A DNA stretch of 64,000 bases from Acanthosoma haemorrhoidale (lineage: Eukaryota > Arthropoda > Insecta > Hemiptera > Acanthosomatidae), in contig OV884009.1 in NCBI GenBank assembly GCA_930367205.1, forward strand, positions 36,837,841 through 36,901,840, written 5' to 3'. The first letter of the stretch is position 1, and the number at the start of each line of letters is the position of its first letter. This document shows, piece by piece, positions 1 through 11,241 of this stretch. A program made the translations under genes and the position numbers. The notes beneath the pieces are model-generated. The model saw only the letters and a list, made by a program, of their open reading frames with translations. It had not been told where the DNA came from and ran no database searches.

Positions 1-330
1 TGGTTTCACAGGAATTATTTGTAGGAGAATGGGGGGACGCCTATGAAATACTTTGACCGGGAGGCCGTCAGAGCCAGGTCCGGCGGCCGTCATGACCAGA
101 GCCCAGCCGCCACCGGCCGGGACAAACTCGAAAATTAAGTTTACCCCATTTATCCCTCGGCGGTCTCACACCTACTCGGGGTACAAATTGTAGGGACCCG
201 TTTGGTGGGAGGGTCCCCACCTCCCCCTCATCCTCCTCACAGAAGGGGATGATCTCGGTTTACCCCTCCCCCCTACCCTACAATTCCTCCTACCCTTGCT
301 AATTGGACCGGCACTGATTATGTCTTATAT
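1..330. other. GC-rich unassigned segment with inverted repeat
   Basis: This stretch is much richer in G and C than its surroundings. It contains a 10-bp inverted repeat, AATTGTAGGG at 186-195 and CCCTACAATT at 276-285, around purine- and pyrimidine-rich runs. The outer sequence GTAGGAGAAT near 21-30 is roughly mirrored by ATTCCTCCTAC near 282-292. This could be one end of a fold-back DNA element cut by the window edge. No coding potential was recognised. Confidence 0.35.
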
Positions 331-648
331 TATACTTTATAAGGGCCCCTCCGGGAAAAACCTCCGGGCTCTCCTAGTTGCTAAATAACTTAATGGACTT
401 TATAATCTAAATGCTAAGGAGGATTGAAGATTTACAGATTAAGTGTTTTAGGGGGCGGTTTCATCAAGCAGCTAAGTTTTTAGTACATTCTAGAAAGTCT
501 TTACTCCCAATTCCTATTATTCCAATTTTAACGTAAAGGGCTATAATTACATTTAATTAGGTAAAACTACTTAATAAAAACTACAAAACATTTGTCTACC
601 ATTCCATTAATTGGTTCTTTTACTTATTGAAAAAAACAGGTAAAGAAA
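331..648. other. AT-rich stretch upstream of LINE A
   Basis: No gene, RNA or clear repeat is visible. The 5' boundary of the downstream LINE copy must lie near the end of this stretch, because its recognisable protein homology starts around 700. Confidence 0.4.
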
Positions 649-2142
649 ATGTTTTTGAACACTACTGGTTATTTAAAATTAAGAAAAAAAAAAAATAGTA
701 CAACTGTTGAAGATTTCCTCACTTCACCTATCTCTCTCTCACTTCCACCAAAAGCCGTTAACCCGTCTGAGTTCAAATACCTTCTGAAAAACTTATCTTA
801 CCGGAAATCCCCTTCATATGATCTCCTTACTCCTCAAATTCTCAAACAACTTCCTCCTAAAGCCATAATATTCCTAACCTACTTTTATAATTGCACTATC
901 CGAACTACGCACTTTCCTCTCCTCTGGAAACATTCCATTATTATGCTATTCGCCAAACCCGGTAAACCACGTAATGACGACTCATCCTACCTTCCAATTA
1001 GCCTACTCTCTATCCTCTCAAACATAGTAGGAAAACTCTTATCAAAACGTCTACTTCCAATTGTTGAATCCAAAAAGGTTTTTCCTATACACCAGTTTGG
1101 CTTCCGTCAACAACATTCCACTACTCAACAAGGCCTTCACGTTTTTGATCACATTTCCTCAGCCCTTGAATCCAAACAGTATTGCACTGCTGCATTTATA
1201 AACATGGCTCAAGCTTTTGACAGGGTTTGGCTCGCAGGTTTGTTTAGAAGCTTAAAACATATTTACCACAGACCCTATTTCTTAATCCTAAAGTCCTACC
1301 TTTCAAACCGCTTCTTCCAAGTCCGTTGTGGTTTAGAATATTCTAACTACTATCCCATAAAAGCAGGAGTTCCACAGGGCAGTGTCCTGGGTCCCATCCT
1401 CTACAACCTATACACTGCTGATGTCCCCTCTACTACCAATACCTTCTTGGCAACATTCGCAGACGACACTGCAGTCCTGTCAACCCATCCAGACCCTGAT
1501 ATAGCATCCCAAAACCTTCAAAAACACCTTGACGAGATCGAGTATTGGTGCAACCAATGGCGAATCAAAGTCAATGAAGGAAAATGTTCCCACATAACCT
1601 TTACCCTCTGCCGCAAGTCCTGTCCGCCAGTCTTTTTAAATTCAATTCCTCTTCCTGTGTCTGAGACAGTACGGTATTTAGGCTTCCATCTAGACAAAAG
1701 ACTGACATGGAACCCACACACGAGACTAAAAAGACAAGAACTAAACAGACGCTTTGGACAACTGTACAGACTACTTCGAAGGACATCCCACCTCTCAATA
1801 GAAAACAAACTACTTATTTACAAGGTTATACTTAAGCCAATCTGGACATACGGAATAGAGCTATGGGGGACAGCAAAAAAGTCGAACATCAAGCGCATCC
1901 AATCTTTTCAATCAAAAGTCCTAAGAACAATAGTAAATGCCCCTTATTACGTCAGCAACAAAACCCTTCACAATGATCTGAATATACCCTATATTCTTGA
2001 ACTCATCCCTTCCAAGTTCATTAAATTCCATGGTAACCTATCCAACCACCCTAATTCCCTAGCACAGTCATTGCACTGCACCACTCATCCCTATAATCCT
2101 CCTCGGAGACTTAAACGGCAGTGGCCTCGTGACCTGCTATAA
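649..2142 (+). CDS. LINE A (Jockey-type) reverse transcriptase, 5'-truncated, catalytic Asp lost
   Basis: The 497-codon open frame encodes the reverse transcriptase half of a Jockey-type LINE ORF2, which would copy its own RNA at a nicked target. Visible RT landmarks in order: the palm entry YLPISLL at residues 114-120 (normally YRPISLL), QFGFRQQHST at 149-158, the motif A region AAFINMAQAFD at 181-191, GVPQGSVLGP at 240-249, and FADD at 270-273. A thumb-like KLLIYKVILKPIWTYG segment and a basic C-terminus follow. The first catalytic Asp of motif A is replaced by Asn (residue 185), so the enzyme is probably dead although the frame is open. No endonuclease domain precedes it; usual ORF2 proteins are about 900 residues, so the 5' half is missing. 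The first codons (to about residue 18) may be flanking sequence rather than element. Confidence 0.88.
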   Translation: MFLNTTGYLKLRKKKNSTTVEDFLTSPISLSLPPKAVNPSEFKYLLKNLSYRKSPSYDLLTPQILKQLPPKAIIFLTYFYNCTIRTTHFPLLWKHSIIMLFAKPGKPRNDDSSYLPISLLSILSNIVGKLLSKRLLPIVESKKVFPIHQFGFRQQHSTTQQGLHVFDHISSALESKQYCTAAFINMAQAFDRVWLAGLFRSLKHIYHRPYFLILKSYLSNRFFQVRCGLEYSNYYPIKAGVPQGSVLGPILYNLYTADVPSTTNTFLATFADDTAVLSTHPDPDIASQNLQKHLDEIEYWCNQWRIKVNEGKCSHITFTLCRKSCPPVFLNSIPLPVSETVRYLGFHLDKRLTWNPHTRLKRQELNRRFGQLYRLLRRTSHLSIENKLLIYKVILKPIWTYGIELWGTAKKSNIKRIQSFQSKVLRTIVNAPYYVSNKTLHNDLNIPYILELIPSKFIKFHGNLSNHPNSLAQSLHCTTHPYNPPRRLKRQWPRDLL

Positions 2143-2508
2143 ATAAGTGACAGTGGGAGTCCTGGCAATGGCCAGTTTCTCTAATAATGTCCTGAGCGTC
2201 TGTGGCTCTCACGCTCTTGGTCAGCCTTCGCTGGCTCTTATCTAGTTACGCGGCTGTCGTAGGGGCGTGGGGGACTCCCTAGGACTCCGCTTTCTCCTTC
2301 GCATGCGAGGGAGGTGACAACCATGTGGACTTGGGGGGCCTCTGGGCTGTTTGTAAATATTGTATGAATGAGCGAGTGAATGATGAATTGTAAATATGGT
2401 ATGAATGATGACACTTATCTCAATTACTCATTGCCTAATAAAAGGCAGATTGTAATTTTATCTTAATAAATTGTTGTTCTCTGAGCTGAAAAAAAAAAAA
2501 AAAAAAAG
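649..2508 (+). mobile_element. LINE A copy: RT ORF, 3' UTR and poly(A)
   Basis: The open frame is followed by a 3' UTR of about 345 bases (2143-2489). The UTR carries the family's marker TGAGCGTCTGTGGCTCTC, an AATAAA-like signal near 2463, and an A-run at about 2490-2507. The UTR recurs many times in the window, which defines the family. No target-site duplication was found around this copy. It is the longest LINE A copy here and can serve as the local reference. Confidence 0.88.
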
Positions 2509-3274
2509 GATACTGATATAGCCATCCTTTTAATTATTGTATTCTGCAAACAATTTGTCACTGTAGCCACTAACCACAGAGCATTTGAATGAATTATTGA
2601 TGAAAATTCAAAATCTTTATTGCAATGAGTACAGTCGTCCAGGAAGAATTAAACGACTTTTTACCGAAAAAACTCTTCATTTGACATTTTTCGAACATTT
2701 CCTATTGAGTGATATTTCTATATTCAAGGTAAGGCTTTCTAAAACTCTTCTGGCTACCTGGCGAGGGCCCTAAAAGAAATTATAATGCCCCAAATTAATC
2801 CAAAAGCAACCAAATTAATTAATAAAGCCTGAAAACGGCTACTATTGTTATTACATTTCATATCTATACATTCACAACATTATTACAACTGTATAATTAA
2901 TTACAGTCTATTCAAATAACAGTTATTTAATTATTCTGAAAAAAAAAATAACGAAAACCTCTTTAAAGGGGAAAAAAATAAAATAAAAACTATTCGTTTG
3001 CTGAGGTAACAATTCGATGTTCTTTCATTCCTCAAAAAAAAACGACCAAGCACAATTCTCTCAATAAAACTGAACAGATGATTTTTTTTTTCATTTCTGA
3101 GACCACTTTTAACCGGAGTTTATTTTGTAGAGAATTGCGGAGCAACATCGTTGTAAGAGAAAGTTCTAATTTTTTTTTGTTTTTATATTAACGAACAGAA
3201 GGTAATTTTAAAGAAAATTTAAAGTAGAATCTCTAATATGCAACCTATTCCAGAGTCAAAGTTTCACCTACAAA
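2509..3274. other. AT-rich unassigned stretch
   Basis: Only short, low-complexity frames are present. The 62-codon frame at 2585-2773 has no recognisable motif. Several A/T runs occur. Nothing further can be supported. Confidence 0.4.
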
Positions 3275-3375
3275 TGTTTTTTTTTGTTTTGTTTTTTATT
3301 AAACAGCTTTATTTTGATAGAATTACAATCTGTCTTATTGGGCAATAAGTTATTGTGATCTCAGTCATACCATAG
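3275..3375 (-). mobile_element. LINE A 3'-end fragment
   Basis: Reverse-complement match to the last about 90 bases of the LINE A 3' UTR, including the segment ATTGCCCAATAAGACAGAT. It is preceded on the plus strand by a T/G-rich run that represents the poly(A) tail. The copy is strongly 5'-truncated. Confidence 0.7.
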
Positions 3376-4774
3376 ACATATGCTTTAGTAGAAATATAAA
3401 TGATGGTACAATCAATTTGTCCACGATTCATCTATCCTTCTCTCCCTCGAAACTTCCATCCGTGTTTTATAAAAGTCAGGAAGAACTTAGAATTAGAGCT
3501 TAAGAAGCTTGTAGCAAACTAACGTTTAACGCTGAGAATTTAACTGCTATTATCATCTCTTCTCTAACCCTTCCCCGAATTTCATTTATGCTCGTCCCAT
3601 CCGTTTCTCCAAATCCCATAAAAACCTAATTATTTTTGACCAAGCCCTACATGTCTCCCGAATGTCCAGACGTTCCCCTTTTACCCTAAAAGTAACGTAT
3701 TGCTCCCGGTGCAATATTCCTGAGTGAATCTGCCAATAACTAATTGGCACATTTTTCCTTTCTTCGACCACGGCTGGGTTGTGTGTGGCCTCTTGGTGAA
3801 ACTCGTCAACATTTTGAATGATTTGTTTTCGGGTCACGAATATTATACAGATGCTATTTATTAAACATATTTCATTAATATTTGTTTTATTATACATTTT
3901 GTTCCATCCATATTCCAGAATAACATGACATAATATGTTCATTATAATTATTCTAAGATGACTTAGTCACGGAATAAAGTTTTTTTTCCCCTTTTATTCA
4001 TACAAGGAGTCTATAATTTGAAATGGACTGCAACATTGTGATCAAACAATAACGAGTATGTTAACTGTGGGAGGGGGTCGTACTGATGAAATCAGGGAAA
4101 GTAATTGTAGTGAGGTTAATGATCCCTTTTCGTGAATCTGGTGTAGGATTACGTCCAGGGGACCTTTAATCCGAAATTGTAATGATAACGTTAAAATATT
4201 ATGTAAATTTAATATTATATATAATCGGCTCAATTTATTTTTTATTAAAAGTAGCATCTTTGATTATAAAGAGACGGAATACATAAAATTTTCCAAATAA
4301 TTTAACTTCATTCATTACTCGGGAGGGACCAGAAAAAATTCGTAGCCGGTTTTGAAGGATGGATTTTTAAATAGAAACTTCCAACACTGAGTTCTGTCCA
4401 GAGGGTAAATAAGTTTGAAAATTAATGAATTTGACTTTTGACTCGTTTGATGGAGAGATTTATTTAAAGACATGTGGATAGCGAAATGTAATTATGTTGA
4501 AACTTTTCGAAGAAGAATAACTTCATTGCAGTTTACTTACCTCGAAATATAGTGCTTCGATTAGTGTCAATTTTTTTTTCGTTTGTCCTCTGCTTCTCGA
4601 TATCGGAGAGAGCAAGAGACAGGGTGCTCCGGGCTACCTGGGCATCCGGACGAAATGTGAAGCAAGAATCCACGGTAAGGAAGACACTAACGAGCCCTTT
4701 CGCTGAATGTATGATCTTGAAGGGCCAAAAGCAAGGGTAAAATATAAAAAAAAATGAGGGAGAATTTTGGAAAA
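3376..4774. other. Unassigned stretch
   Basis: There are small frames on both strands, for example 3586-3942 minus (118 codons) and 4533-4790 minus with a 62-codon plus-strand frame overlapping it. None shows a recognisable domain. No splice context supporting an exon was seen. Confidence 0.35.
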
Positions 4775-4847
4775 AGAGCGCGAGAGCCACAGACGCTCAG
4801 GACATGATTGGAGAAAATGGCCATTGCCAGGACTCCCACTGTCATGT
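4775..4847 (-). mobile_element. LINE A internal 3' UTR core fragment
   Basis: Reverse complement of the part of the LINE A 3' UTR just after the ORF (family markers GAGAGCCACAGACGCTCAGG and CCATTGCCAGGACTCCCACT). Both the poly(A) end and the coding end are absent, unlike an ordinary LINE insertion. Confidence 0.7.
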
Positions 4848-7202
4848 AAGTTAAATTTTTAAATTACAAATCGGGACCTAAAAGAAGTAAAACATTTTCA
4901 ACTATTAAGAAATCTTAATGGATAATAGTGGTTTTTTTTTTAACCAGAGTCAAAACTTAAATTATAACTTTTACTAATCGAAATTATTATTCTATATAAT
5001 TGTAAGATTATTCACTATTTAGGATTAAAAGTAGTTAGTGTTTAAAGATTCTGTTTAGAATATTGTAGAAGCGCTACTTTCCATTCGAACGCCCCGCCCC
5101 ACTCATGACAAACTACTCCATTTTAATTTGAAGAATGTATTTAATTTTTACACCAATCCTTCTACGTTGTTGATGAGACCGTCTGTCATGAATTAACCCA
5201 TTAAAAGAATCCTTGTTGGCTTACATTGACATAGCTTTTAGACTTAATGAAATGTTGTGTATGTAAGTAATCTGAACTTAAATGGAGTATAACTAAATCA
5301 AGTCATCAAACTCGTGTTGTTTTTTTGAACAACCTTAAATTTGTAGTACATCACACTTGACTTGAATTTTATAATTGTACGTCAAAGTACACTCTTGTGT
5401 ACCGGTCATAAAATTTTATTTGTACCAACCGGTTGTTAAATTGGTGGTTTATAGATAATCATTCAAGTGGCTTATTCAAAATAATTCTTACTTGTATAAA
5501 TGTTATTATTTTTTCCCTAATTTAATATATGTTGAGTGAGTATTAATTTAAAAATATCATTCTTCAGAGTAAACAAACAGTAGTTAGTGTTCAATTTTTT
5601 TATTTTTTTTTAGTTTCGTTGGGAAATCAGAAAGTTTTTCAAACTACATCAACATAATATATGATTATGTTTTTTATTTATTTAAAATTTATTTTTAAAT
5701 TTATCTTATTATTTATTATCTGAGGTTTAAGGTTCTGTTAATTATTCTGGCAAAAAGGGAAATTTAGTATTACAAAAAAAAAACTTTCTTAAATTAATTA
5801 TATAAGTACGTATTTACAACTTTGCTTCCTCTTCTTCTTCAGTCCTGGTTAATCCTTCTTCTTTTCGTGCAATTTCTCTTCCGTTCTGCTATAAGTCCAA
5901 TAACCATGAACTAAAAGAAATTTTTAATTTTTTCTTACACTCACAATCTACAGATAATATGTCTCCCGGGCTGACCCAAACTAGAGTGACGCTAACGCGG
6001 TGTTCATAGCAGATCAACAACAGCCATCTTGTTTTTCATAACCTTCGCTCCTTTGTTTTGATCGCCTTCTTGATACACGGTTCTATCAAACCTTTTTATT
6101 TCAAATTCTTGATTAATAAATTTTACAATATCAAATATCACAACAGTGTCTTTATTTGAATTATGTGTTTTAAGTGATTTAATTCATTGCACCTCTGTTA
6201 GAAGAGGTACTAGTCTGGTAATTACGAGTGGTAGCTGTTGCTACTACGCATATATATAAAATTATTTTATAATGAGAAGCACTTCTTTAGATTTGCCTGA
6301 GGATCTATAATTACCTGTAAATTTAAAGGGTCTATGAAAGGGGGGGGGCACTTCTTACAAAGCGTTAAGGTGCAATATCTCCAAATCAAAAATTTCAATA
6401 CTGTAACACTCTTCTAGCAGAATAGGTGCGATATATTTATTCTCCATTATAAATAGAAAATTATCTAAAAAATCACTTACCTGGACTGGTGTACTTAAAC
6501 GACCTGTAACAAAAATACAAAAAGTTCAATTTAACTCAACGGAATTATAGCTCACAAAAACATATCTGAGCACTTTTAAAGGAGCATTCTTTTTAATCAG
6601 TTAAATAATAATAGTGACAATCAATAGAAAACATTAATCATGTTTATGGTATAGTATTGAAGTCAACATATTGATGGCGTAATGACAAAATTAATTTAAA
6701 TAATTAGTTTTATGAACGTTTATAAGATAATTTGGCGTACTTACAATTACTTACAATTTCGGCTTCTATAACTATATTTTCATTCAGGGAAAGTTACGAT
6801 CTTAACTAAAAGGGCCGACAATGGCTATCTGTGGTAGAAGATACTGTTTATACCATATTTACAATATCACATGTACTGTCTCATGCTTACAACATTCAAA
6901 ATATACAAACATACACGCATACACTACCCAAGATTTCCCTTCATGCATCACCTAAATAACTCGCTTGGAAATATAAAATGACATCAGAAAACAAAATCAA
7001 AATTCTAATAATAATACTATCAGGCTTATTTAAATAAGTATATATTCTCATTATTTAAAAAAAAAAAACACGAACTCATAGCAACTAAAATCGAGCTGTG
7101 CAGAAAAATAAATATGTCATATTGAAGTTTATGCACGACAAACCGTTAAGCAGGCTATAGTAATAAAATATTTGTTATCTTGGGATTATATTTCATATGA
7201 AA
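4848..7202. other. AT-rich unassigned stretch
   Basis: Low-complexity A/T-rich sequence with a short CTT-rich run near 5826-5870 and a G9 run near 6341. No open frame of interest, RNA gene or element was recognised. Confidence 0.4.
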
Positions 7203-7290
7203 AAACATTTATTTCACATAAAGTTGGTTCTTTGTCAGTGGCAGCCCCCGCTAAAATTTACAATGTTCAAATAAAACATAAAAAAAAATA
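7203..7290 (-). mobile_element. Possible LINE 3' UTR tail (CR1/L2-like style)
   Basis: Read on the minus strand, this has a short GC-rich box (AGCGGGGGCTGCCACTGAC) followed by ACAAAGAACC and then AATAAA-rich sequence. That layout is common at the ends of CR1/L2-type LINEs. There is no attached coding sequence, so this is a weak call. It could belong to the same family as the coding tail at 9588-9770. Confidence 0.25.
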
Positions 7291-9587
7291 CATAATAAAA
7301 AAAATATATTACACAAAGAGACGCAGGAATTAAAAATATAAAATGAAATAAATATAACACATGAATAAAATAAAGAACTTGCTTAAAAAATAAAAGAAAA
7401 TATACACACGCGCTGATTCACAATTGGGTATCCACACAAAAATACGTCTAGAATACACATTAAAAATAAAACAATATAGCAATCGTTTTCAGATATAACG
7501 TCCTAAAAGAAATGCACCCTTCAAAAATGTACCTCCTAATTTTCTAGCTACGTTTAGTTTTGAAATGCGACTTTCCACATGCGGACCCGGGATCGATTTC
7601 CGATGTTTAAAGGATTTTTGTTTGGAAGATAGTTCTGGTCAGGGCTCACTTAGCATCATGAGAATAAATGAGTAGCTATGTGAACAAATAAGTAGTTTAC
7701 CCTGTTAAAAAATCAAATAAAAAGCTGAGATGTAACAGCCAAGCACCAATTAGGCGACAACCGCGGGCAGTTCATGTCTTGCGCTTTGGATTTTATTTAA
7801 TTTTTTTATTTAGGCAAAAATGAATTTTAGGCATGTATACAGTTCATGCGTAATATTGTACTTGGAATGATAATTATGGAAAGAAAAAAAATAACCTAAC
7901 CAGATTTAGGTACGTATAATTATTTAGTCCGATTTAATTTTCGTGAAAATAAAATATTTGCTTTATTTCTCTCAAACAATTAAACGTTAATGATACTTGA
8001 GAAAGTTATACCTTTTCTTTTGAGATTCTTTCATTCAATTAATGTTCATAATCCCATTGCCTCCAGAGCTTAATTTCAGCTCATTATCTTGCACAAAAGG
8101 GACTTCATACGTTTTGCTTAAAGCCTTGAACTTGCGAAGTTATCTGGGAGTTCAAAAAAAACAAAACCATACCCTAACGTTGCCTCTGTAAATTTTCTTC
8201 TTGACTTCACTTCAGGACGATTAAAGAATTATATATTTATTTGAAATGGTGAATTAAGTGTTAATATCGCTATTTTTTTATTTAATGAAACTAAACCTTT
8301 TTTTATACAAATCATGAACTGAATTGTGTTTTTCCAAATATGTATAAACGCAATATACACAGGCTGGGTATATCTTTCTATAAATATTTAGATAACTACT
8401 TAATATTTTTGGTCAAAAGTACTTTGAAAAATATAATTATTTTATTTTATAAACTATTTTGGTCAATAACATTCAACCTTATATAAATAAGACGCTAGTA
8501 GAATAAAACACATTTAAATCGGCTAGAACGACTTCAAAGAACCAAATTCTCTCCTTGGCTCCCAAAAGTTTATATTTATTAGAATACATTTGAAATCTGA
8601 AGATACCAAAGTTTCCTCACACCAAGTATTTGAAAATTCAGAACAAAAAGGGAATTTTTAAATTTTATACCAAATTCGTATTCAGGTTTTGGGGGGTGGT
8701 GAACCCTAATATACACTGCGTTTATTGACAAAAAGTATTTGCTTCTGCTATGCTTCGTCGGACAGTTGTTCACAAAGTGTTCCAATATATGTTAAGCGTA
8801 CTGTAGCTAGCTGTCAATTATATTTTTTTTCTGATCAGACTGCTCATCTAAACGAATACTAAATGCTTGCACATACGCGGAATGGAAGGTGGATGAAAAC
8901 ATCGAAACATTTCAATTCTATTAACCCCAATTAACAATCTTAGACATTCTAAAACATTAGAAGAATGAAATCTATTAGAAACGACATTATACACTCAATT
9001 TACATCCTTCGCTCCCAGAAATTCATCTTTTGGAAAACATACCTTTGAAATTCATCGGGCCTCACAGTCGATAATGTTTCCCTCACAAATGAGAAAACAT
9101 CAGCACTTTATAACTTGTACACTTGTGAGCAGAAGCTTGGAAAAATTTGTAAGCTCATGTGAGGCGGTATTTTGACCATAAGCTAATAAGCTTATTCTGA
9201 TGGGTTTGTGATCTATACCCATGCAATTTCTGTTAGATTTAATGATTTTTATGACCTCTATGGTACGTTAATTATAGTAATAATAATTATATATTTATTA
9301 TCCTGGTACTATGTACCCAACAGGCTATGACAGTATCAGTCTCTAAAAACTACATGAAGAAAATAAAACAAGAAATTGCATAACATATCATAAACATGCA
9401 CGTCCACACACTTATTCACAAATAGGTATTCACATATAATACGTAAATCCCTACGTAACTATATTTACACATAAAAGTAAATATAACCTAAGTAGATGTG
9501 CACTAAATCATCACAATACCCTATATACTATAATAAAAATGTAATAAAATTCAAGACTCTTAACATCAGTTAGCACTTCATGCATTA
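7291..9587. other. AT-rich unassigned stretch
   Basis: No gene was recognised. The minus frame at 8579-8785 has no known motif. The sequence between about 9300 and 9587 probably includes the 3' UTR of the minus-strand LINE C fragment that ends just above it. Confidence 0.35.
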
Positions 9588-9770
9588 CTGAATAGCTTTT
9601 AATAACTGTTTTGTTAATCTTGTTTTGAACATATTTAATGAAGGAGTGTGGCGAATGTACTTCCAGAAGGATATTGCAATAATGGCGAAGGAATGGTGCA
9701 GTATTCTAGTTATAGTGGGGTAAATTACATCCTCTCTCCTAGGAATTTTCATTAAATTATAAACTGAATA
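9588..9770 (-). pseudogene. LINE C reverse transcriptase C-terminal tail (CR1/L2/Rex-like)
   Basis: A 64-codon minus-strand frame ends in a pattern typical of the extreme C-terminus of CR1/L2-type LINE proteins. A basic stretch is followed by HSFAIIAISFWKYI, then HTPSLNMFKTRL and TKQLLK. In intact relatives this is 'SF...AI.LWN.LP....PSL..FK.RL...LL', so the Trp and the spacing of PSL-F-K-RL are conserved. The RT core is absent upstream, so this is a 5'-truncated copy. It differs clearly from LINE A and LINE B and represents a third LINE family. Confidence 0.6.
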
Positions 9771-9951
9771 TAATAACATTTAAAGTGAAAAAGTGATATG
9801 TGAATGAGGGAATTATGTAAGAAGTATTGTGGGCGAATACGTACCTCAAACGCGTCAAGAGAGATATTCATACCGAATTTGGCTGAGGTGTATTTCAGCC
9901 CCACCCTTCTCAATTTCAACACCACCTCTACCCTCAATATTTATTCATGAC

Positions 9952-9986
9952 GAAGAGCGCGAGAGCCACAGACGCTCAGGACATGT
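9952..9986 (-). mobile_element. LINE A UTR core scrap
   Basis: About 35 bases nearly identical to the LINE A 3' UTR marker (GAGAGCCACAGACGCTCAGG) in reverse orientation, with no other LINE A sequence on either side. Confidence 0.55.
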
Positions 9987-11190
9987 ATCTTTAATTAAAA
10001 ATTAAAAAAAAAGAGTTTTTGATGGATGCCTTATCTAGCAGCGAACACAAAAGGTCAGTTTATGGCAACAGCCTGAGGTTGCATTTTAAGTGTAATTTTT
10101 GTTCCTATAAACTTTCGAATAATTGTTTGATTGATAATTGTTTAGCTATGTAACTCCCATGACACTCATTTAAGTGGTTATACGAAACATCTCTATACTG
10201 TGTATCTTTTGATAATAAGATCAGGTTTTAGTTGAGTAGGGATTAATAATTTGACAATCTCGTACACACCATATATACAATATCACAATAACTCTCTTAT
10301 TCCATGCATGTACTATACACACTATAAAGATCCTTGAACAAAATGAGAGAAGATTTACTTTAAAAATCGTAAAGCAATCATCTGTGTAATAGCGGTCATA
10401 AAAAAATACACAATCTTTATAAAGTTTCAAAGTTATATCTAGCAACATCCAAGGTTAGACTGTTAGTAACGGTTACTGTTAGTAACGGGTCCTATACGGG
10501 AAAAAACAGTGACAAAATTTGGTATTTTCTCTTTGACTTCAAAGGTCTCCCATGTACCATTGTAACATTGAAATAGGTGGCTCAGTAATATAATAAAAAA
10601 AATCGTTTATTTAATGCCGTTCGAGACGATTTCAATAGGTTTTCAGTCAATATTTTATCAATCCATTTGGTTTAAACACTTTTTATCTTTATGTCATTTA
10701 CTTAAATACAAAAATAACATAATTGATGTAACAAACTTCATTTTTCTACAAGAAAAATAACAATAACAACTGTTTATTGTGGTTTAAAGAATTTGTCTAA
10801 AATTCTAAAGGTGGGTACCACAACACCCCAAAAAAACTTGGTACAGCAGCTTTTTCAGTTAAGTATACCTTAAAAATTTATATTTGTTTTAAGCAGTTAT
10901 ATATTGACTGGGGTATAGTAATTAAAAATACTGAAATGACGCATTTTCGGTTACAAATATGAAGATTGAAATATAAAGAATTTGATTTATGTTTGAGATA
11001 AATAAAAAAGTGAAAAATAAGTATATAGCTGTATACTCTGGATCATGAATCTTTCAGTGAATGAATCCCCACCATTCATCTGTAATATTGTCACCTTTAC
11101 GAATAGGGAGAAAGAAGCAGGGGTAGGGGAAATTCCCTACGCAGCTCCAACAACCACATCATTGTAAAGAAACTGGGTAGGTTGATGGAG
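9987..11190. other. AT-rich unassigned stretch
   Basis: No gene or element was recognised. The sequence TTAGTAACGGTTACTG around 10465 is a short local duplication. Confidence 0.4.
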
Positions 11191-11241
11191 AATGCGAGGG
11201 TGCGAGGGCCACAAACGCTCAGGTTATGTGGAGAGAAAGGA
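11191..11241 (-). mobile_element. Diverged LINE A UTR core scrap
   Basis: The sequence GCGAGGGCCACAAACGCTCA followed by GGTTATGTGGAGAGAAAGG is a diverged reverse-strand copy of the LINE A UTR core. Both ends of the element are missing. Confidence 0.45.

Noticed and set aside
1518..1808. Minus-strand frames inside the LINE A ORF
   Set aside because: Shadows of the plus-strand reverse transcriptase.
4533..4790. 85-codon minus frame overlapping a 62-codon plus frame
   Set aside because: Low-complexity product, no motif, and it runs into a LINE A scrap.
7580..7625. CGGACCCGGGATCGATTTCC, like the B box of a tRNA or tRNA-derived SINE
   Set aside because: No matching A box, no cloverleaf and no A-rich SINE tail could be placed around it.
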